DNA of 46,549 bases from Streptomyces beigongshangae (GTDB taxonomy: Bacteria; Actinomycetota; Actinomycetes; Streptomycetales; Streptomycetaceae), in the NCBI RefSeq assembly GCF_019710745.1, contig NZ_JAHKJW010000028.1, forward strand, positions 57,835 to 104,383, written 5' to 3'. The translations under genes and the position numbers were made by a program. Shown in pieces: positions 24,527-32,780 of this stretch. Position 1 is the first letter of the stretch. Every line of letters starts with the position of its first letter. Below the pieces are notes generated by a model that made no database searches, had not been told where the DNA came from, and saw only the letters and a list, made by a program, of their open reading frames with translations.

Positions 24527-24745
24527 TCAGGCTATAGGTACTGTGCCGTTCGCGAGCGAGACGATGAACGGGCCCCAAGCATCTGGTGTGAAAACCAGTG
24601 CAGCAGCAAGAGGCGCCTTGCTGTCGCGGACAGGAACGAGGGCTGGGACATCGTCGGCGACCTCGACGCAGGCGTCTCCTTGTTGCCCGCCGCTGTAGCT
24701 GGACTTGCGCCACTGGGCGGTGCTCAGGTCGGGGGTGGCTCGCAT
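24527..24745 (-). CDS. DUF397 protein
   Basis: A 72-residue protein with the DUF397 hallmark WRKSSYSGG near the N-terminus and VPVRDSKAP in the middle, ending in F-x-P-D-A-W-x-x-F. DUF397 proteins are abundant in actinomycetes, usually next to an XRE/DUF5753 regulator whose partner they are thought to be. ATG on the minus strand at 24745; this start lies inside the end of the XRE gene (22-base overlap), so the two are cotranslated. Confidence 0.88.
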   Translation of the reverse strand: MRATPDLSTAQWRKSSYSGGQQGDACVEVADDVPALVPVRDSKAPLAAALVFTPDAWGPFIVSLANGTVPIA

Positions 24746-25572
24746 AGCTTGAAGTTCTCCATCGCCGCTTCGATCAACTCTGCGGATCCCCTTGGCGGCA
24801 GGGCGCAGGCCTTCATGCGATCGTAGTCTCGCAGCTGCCGCATGACGGTTTCCCTGTCGTCGAAGGCTTCCCCGCTCCCAGCGCCTTCCTGGTACACGGT
24901 TGTGGAGTTGTCGGGGAGGGTAAGCAGGATGAATGTGCCATTCATCAGCGCTGATGCCCCAACCTCGAACGGGACAACCTGAATCGTTGTGTGTTCGGTT
25001 TGGACCAGTGGCAAGAGCGCTGCCAGTTGTTCGTGCATGACAGCTGATCCGCCAACTGCCTGCCGGACAGTCGCCTCGTTGAGGATCCACCAGAAGTTCG
25101 GTGAATTGTCTCCGTTGAGAACCTCCTGACGGCTCAGGCGAGCTGCTACGAAGCCGTCGATCTTTTCCGCTCCAGCCCCAGGGTTGCACTCGCGGAACAG
25201 CGCTCGCATATACGCCTCCGTCTGCAGCAACCCAGGAACAATGCTGGCTCCGAACTCCTGAATCCGCGCAGCCCGCGCATCCAGCTCCAAGCAGTGGTCG
25301 AACCGCCTCGGTGTGTGTTCCCGCTTGACCACCCCCCACAGCCCCTGGAACAACTCACCGGTCCCGAACGCCGCATCCAGCTTCTCCGAGATCGGCGGCA
25401 GGGGAAGCCGGTCCGCCGTCTCCACCCCGTGCAGGTGCGTCTTGCTGTAGTTGACCACCTCCGACAGGCGGTCCAGCGACAACTGGGCCAGCTGCCGTTG
25501 CCGACGCAGCTCGGTGCCGTACAGCTCCCTCGCTGATCGTGCCGGTTCGAGGTCACGTGCGCCAACTGTCAT
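24724..25572 (-). CDS. XRE-family transcriptional regulator with DUF5753
   Basis: A 282-residue DNA-binding protein. Residues about 20-80 are an XRE helix-turn-helix (ELRRQRQLAQLSLDRLSEVVNYSKTHLHGVE). The rest is DUF5753, with EFGASIVPGLLQTEAYMRAL and IQVVPFEVGASALMNG. I chose the ATG at 25572 because the reverse strand has GAGGAGAG 8 bases before it; an upstream ATG at 25590 is also possible. It forms an operon with the DUF397 gene. Such pairs are common in Streptomyces and often act on development or antibiotic genes. It stands between mad5 and the AIPR gene and could regulate the locus; the HTH mad1 of MADS is otherwise missing, but I do not claim it is mad1. Confidence 0.88.
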   Translation of the reverse strand: MTVGARDLEPARSARELYGTELRRQRQLAQLSLDRLSEVVNYSKTHLHGVETADRLPLPPISEKLDAAFGTGELFQGLWGVVKREHTPRRFDHCLELDARAARIQEFGASIVPGLLQTEAYMRALFRECNPGAGAEKIDGFVAARLSRQEVLNGDNSPNFWWILNEATVRQAVGGSAVMHEQLAALLPLVQTEHTTIQVVPFEVGASALMNGTFILLTLPDNSTTVYQEGAGSGEAFDDRETVMRQLRDYDRMKACALPPRGSAELIEAAMENFKLCEPPPT

Positions 25573-25715
25573 CCGTGTCGCTCTCCTCATGCCGTTGTTC
25601 CAGGTCCCCGGCGGGGACGGATCACCCCTGTCGGGGGTAGCGACGGAGGGCGACGATAAGGACACGAACGGTGATTCCCGCCGCTCGCACGCATCCTTGT
25701 CCACGGAGAGCACCA

Positions 25716-26018
25716 ATGGACGCAGCCCAACACCCCCACACCGACGCCCTTTTCGCGTCCCCCACTTCCACTCCTCCCATCCCTCTCACCCCTCCCGCCC
25801 TTCCGACCCCCGTCGTGGGCGATCTCGTCTACGACACCGTTCACCGGCGCTACGGTGTCGTGATGGAACGGGCCCGGGGGCGGGTGTACCTCCGGCCCAA
25901 GGGAGACGGCCGGGAGTGGGCCGCACGGCCCGAACACATCGTGCTCGCCCGTGCCGGCGAGGCGCTGAACTCGCAGGTCGCCGAAGCCAACGCCCGCAGC
26001 CGGGGAGAGCTCCTGTGA
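25716..26018 (+). CDS. Small protein of unknown function, first of a pair
   Basis: A 100-residue protein. A Pro/Thr/Ser-rich N-terminus is followed by a compact beta-rich segment VGDLVYDTVHRRYGVVMERARGRVYLRPKGDGREW. ATG 25716 has GGAGAG 6-7 nt upstream. It is divergent from the XRE regulator, with 143 bases between the starts. The next gene overlaps by GTGA. The V-G-D-L-V-x-D form followed by V-x-L-R-P resembles small beta-barrel (Tudor/SH3-like) proteins found near XRE/DUF397 pairs. Function is unknown. Confidence 0.6.
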   Translation: MDAAQHPHTDALFASPTSTPPIPLTPPALPTPVVGDLVYDTVHRRYGVVMERARGRVYLRPKGDGREWAARPEHIVLARAGEALNSQVAEANARSRGELL

Positions 26019-26329
26019 AGCGGCAGGCCGCGAAGCCGAGCGTCTACGACCCGCCCGTCGGTCTTCCCGGGATGCCCGTCGGCAGCAGGGTGCACGACAG
26101 CGCGACCGGACGAAAGGGCATACTCAGGGACATATTCCACTACCAGGCCGCCGACGAACCGCCGGGCCACGACGCGCGGCCGGCCCGCCGTCTTGTCTTC
26201 CTGCGGCCGGTGGGCGGCGGTCTGGAGTGGACCGCCGAGCCGGATCAGGTGGTTCCGGTCGAGTGGAACCACCTCGCAGGGGCCCCCGACGTCCGTCCCC
26301 CGGCGCCGGCGGACAGGGGGGCGGACTAG
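26015..26329 (+). CDS. Small protein of unknown function, second of a pair
   Basis: A 104-residue protein related in pattern to the gene before it: VGSRVHDSATGRKGILRDI, then RRLVFLRPVGGGLEW and PDQVVPVEW. Both proteins thus share V-x-D...G-x-x...V-F/Y-L-R-P-x-G-x-G-x-E-W, so they look like diverged tandem duplicates. GTG 26015 overlaps the previous stop (GTGA). The stop TAG sits in the palindrome CTAG that also encodes the stop of the converging AIPR gene. Function is unknown. Confidence 0.6.
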   Translation: MKRQAAKPSVYDPPVGLPGMPVGSRVHDSATGRKGILRDIFHYQAADEPPGHDARPARRLVFLRPVGGGLEWTAEPDQVVPVEWNHLAGAPDVRPPAPADRGAD

Positions 26330-28455
26330 GCACCCGCGTTCAACTCGTCCTCGGCCCGCAGCTCTGCCGCCAGGTCGACCAGGGATCCCTTGCCGGGGAT
26401 GTGCCAGTACAGGGTTCCCTGGACCTGCTGGTTGTTGCCCATGGCCTCCTTGCGGATCTTGCGGACCAGTGTGCTGGGCGCGTAGGACTGGCCGTCGGCG
26501 GCCCAGCGCAGCGGCTTGGACGCGTTCGCCTGCCAGGTCGCGCGGGCGCGGTCGGGGTTCTCGGTCAGCCAGGCGGCCAGCCCCAGGCGGTCGGGGCGGG
26601 TGACGGGGCGGAACTCCAGACTCGTATCGGCCGGGATCCGCCCCGCCTTGACGATGAGGCTGACCGCGCTGGTCGAGCGGGCGGGCCTGCCCTGGGTCCG
26701 TTCCTCGACGCGGTAGTCGGCGTTGTCGGGTGCCGTCTCTCCCGAGCGCATCGACTCCAGGACGCGGCGCGACACCAGGCGTACGCGCTCCGTGGTGCGC
26801 ATGCTGGTGAGCATCTGACTGGTCGGTCCGTACGACGTGTCGATCGTGGTCACCAGCCAGCCCAGGGTGCGCTCGACCAGTTCCGGCACCTTGGCCAGCT
26901 GGGCTTTCCAGTCGGTGTGTTCGTTGTCGAGACCATCCGTGTCCAGGTTCTGGAAGACGACGTGGCTGATCAGCAGGTCGCCGTTGCTGGCCGCGCTCGC
27001 GGCCCGGCCGAAGAGGTTGTCGCTCTGCTCGGCCAGGGCGGCCTTCACCGCGCGCACCAGCTGCACACGGCGCCACACCTCCTGTGCGCTCGGTGCCGTG
27101 TTGATCGTCCTGCCGAAGATCTCCTGGTAGTTGCCCTTCTCCCAGAGGAGGGAGATGTCCCGCTTGGCCTTCGCGGCCAGTTCAGGGTTGCGGTGGGTCG
27201 CCGCAAGGGCCTCCGCCGCCTCCGTCATGGTGCAGCCGCTGTCAGGGGCGGGCTCCGTCTCGCCGCGCTTCACCACGTAGGTGCGGCCGAGGGAGAGCGC
27301 GAAATCGTCCCGGAGACCCGCCTGGATCGGGTCCCGGGACTTCCAGTCCCGTTCCTCGATGGGATTCTGGGTGTTCGTGTTGAGGGTGACCTGGTCGCCG
27401 AAGCCCTCGGGGCAGTTCTCCAGGGAGATGATTTTGACCAGGACGCGGCCGTGCTGTGCCGTGGCCGAATTTCGCTGCATGGCTCGGTACATGGCGCTGA
27501 CCGTCTGCGCGCCGTTGACGACGCTGGCCCCCTCCAGAACGAATCCGGCTCCCGCGCCCGGGGAGAACGCGCCCTTGCCCTTCTTGCGGATCCGGTCGCA
27601 CAGCAAAGTGATGCCGTTGCTGAAGTACCAGAAATTCTGGGGTTCGTGGAGAAGGGTGGCGCGGATCTTGTCGTTGACGTCGGTGTCGAGCGAGTCGCGG
27701 ATGTTCCGGGCGAAGAGGTGCCGGTCGTGGGTCTCGTACCATTCGGCGACCTCGGCCGCGGAGAGCGTGCCGTAGTAGGCGGTGAAAGGAATCTCCTCCC
27801 GGCCCACGCCCTCGACCCACGCCTCCAGGTCGATCTTCCGGTCGGCGTGGTCGCCGAGGATCTCCTGGTACAGGCCGCGGAGGTCGATGAGCCGCCATTC
27901 GATCATCTCCTCGGCCCAGTTGCGCTTCTTGACCTCGGAGTCGAGCAGCGCCCGGATGTCCGGGTGGAGTTCGGTGTCGGTCACCAGCGCCAGCAGCAGA
28001 GTGATCTTGGGTGAGCCGCTGTCCAGAGCCTTCTCGAGGGTCTCGGTGTGCTGCTCGATACGCTTGTTGAACCGGGTGAACTCCAGGTTCATCAGGTAGT
28101 CGAGACCGCGGAAGAGACGGTCGACCTCACTCTGTCCGAAACCGGCCGTGGCGTTCTCGCTCCATTTCGCCTGGGCCAGCGTGATGTGCGGCCGTCCGCC
28201 CTGAGCCGACGCGGACAGCTCGACCGCGATGGCATCGATGCCCCAGTCATCGCGACCGTCGATGACCGACAGGGCCGCCTCCCGGTCCGCGTACCCCGTT
28301 TCGCGCTTGACGGCGAGGGCGGCCACCGCGCGACTGAGGAATTTTTCCTTCCGTTTCTTCTCCGACAGTCCGGGCTCATCCGTCATGTCGATGAACGGCT
28401 CAAAACGTTCGATCAGTCGTTTGCTCAGATTACGGATGTAGAACGACTGCGACAT
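26326..28455 (-). CDS. AIPR-family (abortive phage resistance) nuclease-like protein
   Basis: A 709-residue protein. The N-terminal 180 residues hold a PD-(D/E)xK-like patch: DDWGIDAIAV (Asp74) and LAQAKW (Gln95-x-Lys97), the form found in Mrr/AIPR nucleases. The AIPR domain follows: FARNIRDSLDT..., FWYFSNGITLLCDRI, and VVNGAQTVSAMYRAM. AIPR proteins are known from phage-resistance loci beside restriction-modification genes. AGGAGG stands 4 bases before the start. It faces away from mad6 across 149 bases, so the two may share a control region. It is not one of the eight standard MADS parts as I recall them; within this island it is the clearest candidate effector nuclease. Confidence 0.85.
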   Translation of the reverse strand: MSQSFYIRNLSKRLIERFEPFIDMTDEPGLSEKKRKEKFLSRAVAALAVKRETGYADREAALSVIDGRDDWGIDAIAVELSASAQGGRPHITLAQAKWSENATAGFGQSEVDRLFRGLDYLMNLEFTRFNKRIEQHTETLEKALDSGSPKITLLLALVTDTELHPDIRALLDSEVKKRNWAEEMIEWRLIDLRGLYQEILGDHADRKIDLEAWVEGVGREEIPFTAYYGTLSAAEVAEWYETHDRHLFARNIRDSLDTDVNDKIRATLLHEPQNFWYFSNGITLLCDRIRKKGKGAFSPGAGAGFVLEGASVVNGAQTVSAMYRAMQRNSATAQHGRVLVKIISLENCPEGFGDQVTLNTNTQNPIEERDWKSRDPIQAGLRDDFALSLGRTYVVKRGETEPAPDSGCTMTEAAEALAATHRNPELAAKAKRDISLLWEKGNYQEIFGRTINTAPSAQEVWRRVQLVRAVKAALAEQSDNLFGRAASAASNGDLLISHVVFQNLDTDGLDNEHTDWKAQLAKVPELVERTLGWLVTTIDTSYGPTSQMLTSMRTTERVRLVSRRVLESMRSGETAPDNADYRVEERTQGRPARSTSAVSLIVKAGRIPADTSLEFRPVTRPDRLGLAAWLTENPDRARATWQANASKPLRWAADGQSYAPSTLVRKIRKEAMGNNQQVQGTLYWHIPGKGSLVDLAAELRAEDELNAGA

Positions 28456-28486
28456 GGGTCCTCCTGTGACCGATCTGATCGTCGGA

Positions 28487-28528
28487 CACTTTATCCGGAG
28501 TGGCGTTTCGGCCCTTGGTACTAAAGTG
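28487..28528. promoter_or_regulatory. Inverted repeat in the AIPR-mad6 divergent control region
   Basis: CACTTTA (28487-28493) and TAAAGTG (28522-28528) are exact inverted copies, centres 35 bases apart. The AT-rich arms stand out in a GC-rich region and could be opposing -10 boxes (GATAAAGT to the left, TACTAAAGT to the right) or half-sites of a regulator bridging about three and a third helical turns. The AIPR start is 28455, mad6 is 28605. No other obvious promoter is visible. Confidence 0.45.
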
Positions 28529-28604
28529 ACTCCGGCACACGGCAGTTGCGGCGCACCTCACTTTCGCGCGCACCTGACCGGCAGGGACGGGGCCCGGGAG
28601 ACTC

Positions 28605-31600
28605 ATGGCACGCATCATCAAGGTCGGCGACCCCGTCAACGAGGCCGAGCGCATGGTGCTGCGGCATCTCAGGGACCGGGCGCCCGCCGAATGGACCGTG
28701 ATCCACAACTTCGAGATCTACCGGGGCCGTCAGTGCTTCGAGGTCGACCTCGCGATCCTGACCGACCGGGCCTGCTACCTCGCGGACACCAAGGGCACAC
28801 ACGGGCGCATCGAGGTGCGGGGCAAACAGTGGTTCCCCCAGGGGAGGGCGCCGTTCCCCAGTCCGGTGCGCAAGCTGCGCGAGCACGCCAAGACCGTGGC
28901 GAACCTGCTGCGGCAGTCGCACATCTCGGCGGCCCTCGGCTCGGTGTGGTGCGAGGAGCTGGTGATCCTCCCGTTCGACGACGCGGAGCTGGTGGACCGC
29001 GACAACCGGGACGAGAAGAACACCGTTCTGCTGAAGGACCTCGTCCCGTTCCTCCGCGCGCACCGCCCGTCCAAGACCGGACCCGTTCTTCCGGTCGGCG
29101 GGATGCACGAGGACATCGCGCGTGCTCTGGGTGCCGTGTCACGAGCACAGTCCGGCCCCCGCAGGTTCGGTCTCTACCAAGCCGTCGAGACACTCGCGGA
29201 AGCGGACCCGTCGCCGGAGAACGGGGCGGAGGGGGACGCCCGGGACCGGGTGTCGGTCTACCGTGCGGTGCAGCCCGACCAGCCGAACTCGGGGACGTAC
29301 CTCGTGCAGGTGCACACCGTCGATCCGCTGCTGCCGGACGAGGAACGCACCCGGGAGCGGGAACGGATCGGTAATCCGGTCCAGTCGCTCAACAAACTGC
29401 CGCCCAATCCGCACATCGTGCCCTGCGTCCAGGTGGTGCCGCTGGAGGACGAGACCGGATACGCCGTCGTACTCAAGGACGTACAGGCCGACGCGCTGCG
29501 GGTGCGGATGTCCGACGGGCCCGGTGCGCTGGGCGCGGACGCCAGGCGACGGATCATGTCGGGCGTGCTGTCCGGACTCGCGCTCGCACACGCGTACCGG
29601 GTGGTGCACCGGCACCTCACCCCCGACACGGTTCTGGTGGCGCGCAACGGCACGGCGATGATCACCGGCTTCGACTACGCGCACACCGGACAACGCAGGG
29701 CCGGGACCGTCGCGATGGACGCGTACGAGCGCGCCGACGCCGCCTACCTCGCACCCGAGTACCTGGACAGTCCGGACGGCTTCTCCGCCGCTTCCGACAT
29801 CTTCGCCGCGGGAGTGCTCTTCCACGAGCTGCACACGGGGGAGCTGCCCACGGTCACCGGTGGGAACCGGCTGGTCGACAGCCTGGACGGATCCGATGTC
29901 ACACCGGAGGTGAGAGAGCTGGTCCGGCGGCTGCTCGCGGCGGACCCGGCGCTCCGGCCGACCGCGCGGGAAGCGATCGCCGAACTGGAGCGGCCGGTGC
30001 GCGGCGGCAACGGCGGGGGGACGCCGGCTCCGGGCCCGCCCGACGAGCCCTTCGACTGGGAGAACCCCTACAGCTACCGGGACCTGCCGACCGGCTTCCG
30101 GCTCACCGAGAAGTTCCATGTCCGCAAGAAACTCGGGCAGGGCAAGTTCGGTGTCGTCTACCAGGTGTTCAACACCCTCGACGACACCGACGAGGTACTG
30201 AAGATCATCACCAATGATCCGGAGTCGGTCGGGCTCCGGCTGAAGGGCGAGTACGGAATCCTGCGTCGCCTCCCGGCGCACCCCAACCTGGTGCGCGTCA
30301 TCGACGCCGACTGGCTGCCCAAGGGAGGATTCCCCTACCTGCGACTGGAGTTCGTGGAGGGACGGGATCTCCAGACCTCGGCGGCACGTGAGCGCCGGCT
30401 GGGAGCCGCCGATGTCGTACGGCTCCTGGAGGACTGCCTGGCCGGACTCGATCACCTGCACCGCAACGGCGTCTATCACTGCGACATCAAGCCCAGCAAC
30501 CTGCTGTGGACCGTCGACGGAACGAAGCTGCTGGACTTCAACGCGGCGGTGTCGGTCGACTCCACCCTGACACCCACCCTGGGTTCGCCGCGCTACCAGG
30601 CCCCGGACTCCGTGACGCGGGGACGCCCGACCCGCGCGGAACTCGCCGACCTCGACCTGTACGCCCTCGGCGTCTCCGCCTACATCGCGCTGACCGGGAC
30701 GTACCCGTGGCCGGGACGGGCCCAGCCGCCCCGGGAGGAGGATGCGCTCGACCCACGCAGAATCAGTGGTCTGGGTGACCTGAGCCGGGCTTTCGCCGAC
30801 GTACTGCTGAGATCCGTCAAGCCGCGCCGCGCCGACCGGTTCCCGGACGCAGAGGCGTTTCTGACGGCCGTACGGGCCATAGGGGAGGTCCGAAGGACGC
30901 AGGACAGCGTGGACCAGGCCCAGACCCAGACCGAGCAGCAGTGCGCCACGGAGTCCGGGCAGGACGGCACCAACGCGTTCGTCAGCCACCTCCAGACCCT
31001 CTACAGCCAGAGCTCCCGGACGAACGCGGGCACTCGCGGGCTCGACCCCGCCCAGTTCCCGCTGTACGTGGCCACGGCTCTGGACACCGCGCTGCGCGAC
31101 GACGTCCTGGCGGGCAAGCACCGGCTCGTCGTCATCACCGGCAACGCCGGTGACGGGAAGACCGCCTTCCTGGAACAACTGGCCGCCGAGGCGCTCAAGC
31201 GCGGTGCCGAGCCGGGCGAGAAGCGCGCCAACGGCGACGACTTCGTCTTCCGGGGCCGTGCCTTCCACACCAACCACGACGGCAGCCAGGACGAGGGGGA
31301 CCAGGACAACGACGCCGTCCTCGACGCTTTCCTCACGCCCTTCCGGGGGGAGGACGCCGGCACCTGGCCGCAGGACCGTACGTGGCTGATCGCTGTCAAC
31401 GAAGGACGCCTGACCGATTTCGTCACCGCGCACGCCGACCGCTACCCGCTCCTGGCGGACACCGTCCGTGCGGGACTGGCGAGCGGCAGCGCCGGCCACG
31501 GCGTCGCCGTCGTCAACCTCAACGCGCGGGATGTCGTCGCCGATCCGGCCGGCACCGGGGACTCCATCCTGCACCGCATGGTCCAGGCAATGACCGACGC

Positions 31601-32780
31601 CAGACACTGGAGCGGCTGCGCCTCCTGCGACCTGGCCCCCCGCTGCTACGCCCGGCACAACGCGCAGACCTTCGCGCACCCGACCGCCGGTCCCGTGGTC
31701 ACCGAGCGGTTGGCCGCCCTGTACCGGATGACCCATCTGCGCGGACGGCTCCACATCACCCTGCGTGATCTGCGCTCAGCCCTGGCCTACCTGCTCACCT
31801 CCGGCCGGGACTGTGCCCAGATCCACACCCTCTACCAGCGTCCCGACAGCGTCCAGGAGCGTCTGGACAGCTTCTACTTCACCAGCTGGGCGGGCCTGCA
31901 CACCGGCGGTGAACACGAACGGGACCGTCTCCTGCGCCAACTGCGGGACCTCGACGTCGCGACCGTGCCCGACCCCCAGCTCGACCGCAAGCTCGACTAC
32001 GTGGGCCCCGACGGCGGTCACAGCCTGATCTCCGTCGACCAGCGCGGCAGCCACGACGCGGAACTGCTCGCCGACCGGTTCGCGGCGCTGCCCCGCACTC
32101 CGTCGGCCGACCCGGAGGAAGCCGCCGCGCACCGCGCCTACCTCGCCGCCGCCCGGCGCCGCTTCTTCTTCGAAAGCCTGGCCGACGACCGTTGGAAGTC
32201 CCTGCTCAGCTACCGGGCCGGGGGCAGGTTCCTGGACCTGCTCGACACAGGGGAACCCGGTCAGGCCGAGCTGGACCGGATCATAGAGGCCCTCAACCGG
32301 GGCGAGGGACTGCCCGACGCCCTTTACGAGGGCGAGCAGGCGCTGGCCCTCCAGGTCAGGTCCGTGCCCGGCGGGACCGTCCGCAGCCACCGGCTGTTTC
32401 CCGCCGGCCGGTTCACCATCGAGGTCGGCAGGCCCGCGGCCTCCGACTACGTGGAGACCAGCCCCCGGGAGATCATCGTCCGCTACCGGGGACGGACACC
32501 CGACGGATCCGCCGAGCACCGTGCGGAACTGACGGTCCGCCTGGACCTGTACGAACTCCTCGACCGACTGCACTCCGGTCACCAGCCCGGAGTCGAGGAC
32601 CGCCAAGGACAGAATCTGGCGCTGGCCGTGTTCAAGAACGCGCTGTCGGCCACCTCGTACCAGGAGGTGCTGCTCACCGCACCGGGCAGCGTGCCGCACC
32701 GGATCACCCGGCTGCCGGACGGGGCACTCCGGCTCGGACCGGTGACCGGGCCGAATGACGCGGCGAAGAGGGGGAAGTGA
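28605..32780 (+). CDS. mad6: MADS kinase: NERD - pseudokinase - kinase - P-loop ATPase fusion
   Basis: A 1391-residue multidomain protein. Residues 1-115: NERD nuclease-related domain (CFEVDLAILTDRACYLADTKG; Asp48, Asp61, Lys63). Residues about 215-465: kinase-like fold with HRHLTPD at 335-341 where active kinases have HRDLKPxN, so it is probably a pseudokinase. Residues about 505-765: Ser/Thr kinase with glycine loop GQGKFG (511-516), Lys533, catalytic HCDIKPSN (625-632) and DFN (644-646) in place of DFG. Residues about 800-1390: P-loop NTPase, GNAGDGKT (846-853), with a Cys trio (1005, 1008, 1014) likely binding zinc. In MADS the kinase is the predicted signalling part. ATG 28605 follows GGGAGA. 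The stop overlaps the mad7 start. Confidence 0.85.
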   Translation: MARIIKVGDPVNEAERMVLRHLRDRAPAEWTVIHNFEIYRGRQCFEVDLAILTDRACYLADTKGTHGRIEVRGKQWFPQGRAPFPSPVRKLREHAKTVANLLRQSHISAALGSVWCEELVILPFDDAELVDRDNRDEKNTVLLKDLVPFLRAHRPSKTGPVLPVGGMHEDIARALGAVSRAQSGPRRFGLYQAVETLAEADPSPENGAEGDARDRVSVYRAVQPDQPNSGTYLVQVHTVDPLLPDEERTRERERIGNPVQSLNKLPPNPHIVPCVQVVPLEDETGYAVVLKDVQADALRVRMSDGPGALGADARRRIMSGVLSGLALAHAYRVVHRHLTPDTVLVARNGTAMITGFDYAHTGQRRAGTVAMDAYERADAAYLAPEYLDSPDGFSAASDIFAAGVLFHELHTGELPTVTGGNRLVDSLDGSDVTPEVRELVRRLLAADPALRPTAREAIAELERPVRGGNGGGTPAPGPPDEPFDWENPYSYRDLPTGFRLTEKFHVRKKLGQGKFGVVYQVFNTLDDTDEVLKIITNDPESVGLRLKGEYGILRRLPAHPNLVRVIDADWLPKGGFPYLRLEFVEGRDLQTSAARERRLGAADVVRLLEDCLAGLDHLHRNGVYHCDIKPSNLLWTVDGTKLLDFNAAVSVDSTLTPTLGSPRYQAPDSVTRGRPTRAELADLDLYALGVSAYIALTGTYPWPGRAQPPREEDALDPRRISGLGDLSRAFADVLLRSVKPRRADRFPDAEAFLTAVRAIGEVRRTQDSVDQAQTQTEQQCATESGQDGTNAFVSHLQTLYSQSSRTNAGTRGLDPAQFPLYVATALDTALRDDVLAGKHRLVVITGNAGDGKTAFLEQLAAEALKRGAEPGEKRANGDDFVFRGRAFHTNHDGSQDEGDQDNDAVLDAFLTPFRGEDAGTWPQDRTWLIAVNEGRLTDFVTAHADRYPLLADTVRAGLASGSAGHGVAVVNLNARDVVADPAGTGDSILHRMVQAMTDARHWSGCASCDLAPRCYARHNAQTFAHPTAGPVVTERLAALYRMTHLRGRLHITLRDLRSALAYLLTSGRDCAQIHTLYQRPDSVQERLDSFYFTSWAGLHTGGEHERDRLLRQLRDLDVATVPDPQLDRKLDYVGPDGGHSLISVDQRGSHDAELLADRFAALPRTPSADPEEAAAHRAYLAAARRRFFFESLADDRWKSLLSYRAGGRFLDLLDTGEPGQAELDRIIEALNRGEGLPDALYEGEQALALQVRSVPGGTVRSHRLFPAGRFTIEVGRPAASDYVETSPREIIVRYRGRTPDGSAEHRAELTVRLDLYELLDRLHSGHQPGVEDRQGQNLALAVFKNALSATSYQEVLLTAPGSVPHRITRLPDGALRLGPVTGPNDAAKRGK

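Noticed and set aside
24724..25572. XRE regulator as mad1 of MADS
   Set aside because: It is an HTH protein near the system, but it has DUF5753 and a DUF397 partner, both extremely common in Streptomyces without MADS, and it points away from mad5. Left as an unproven possibility.
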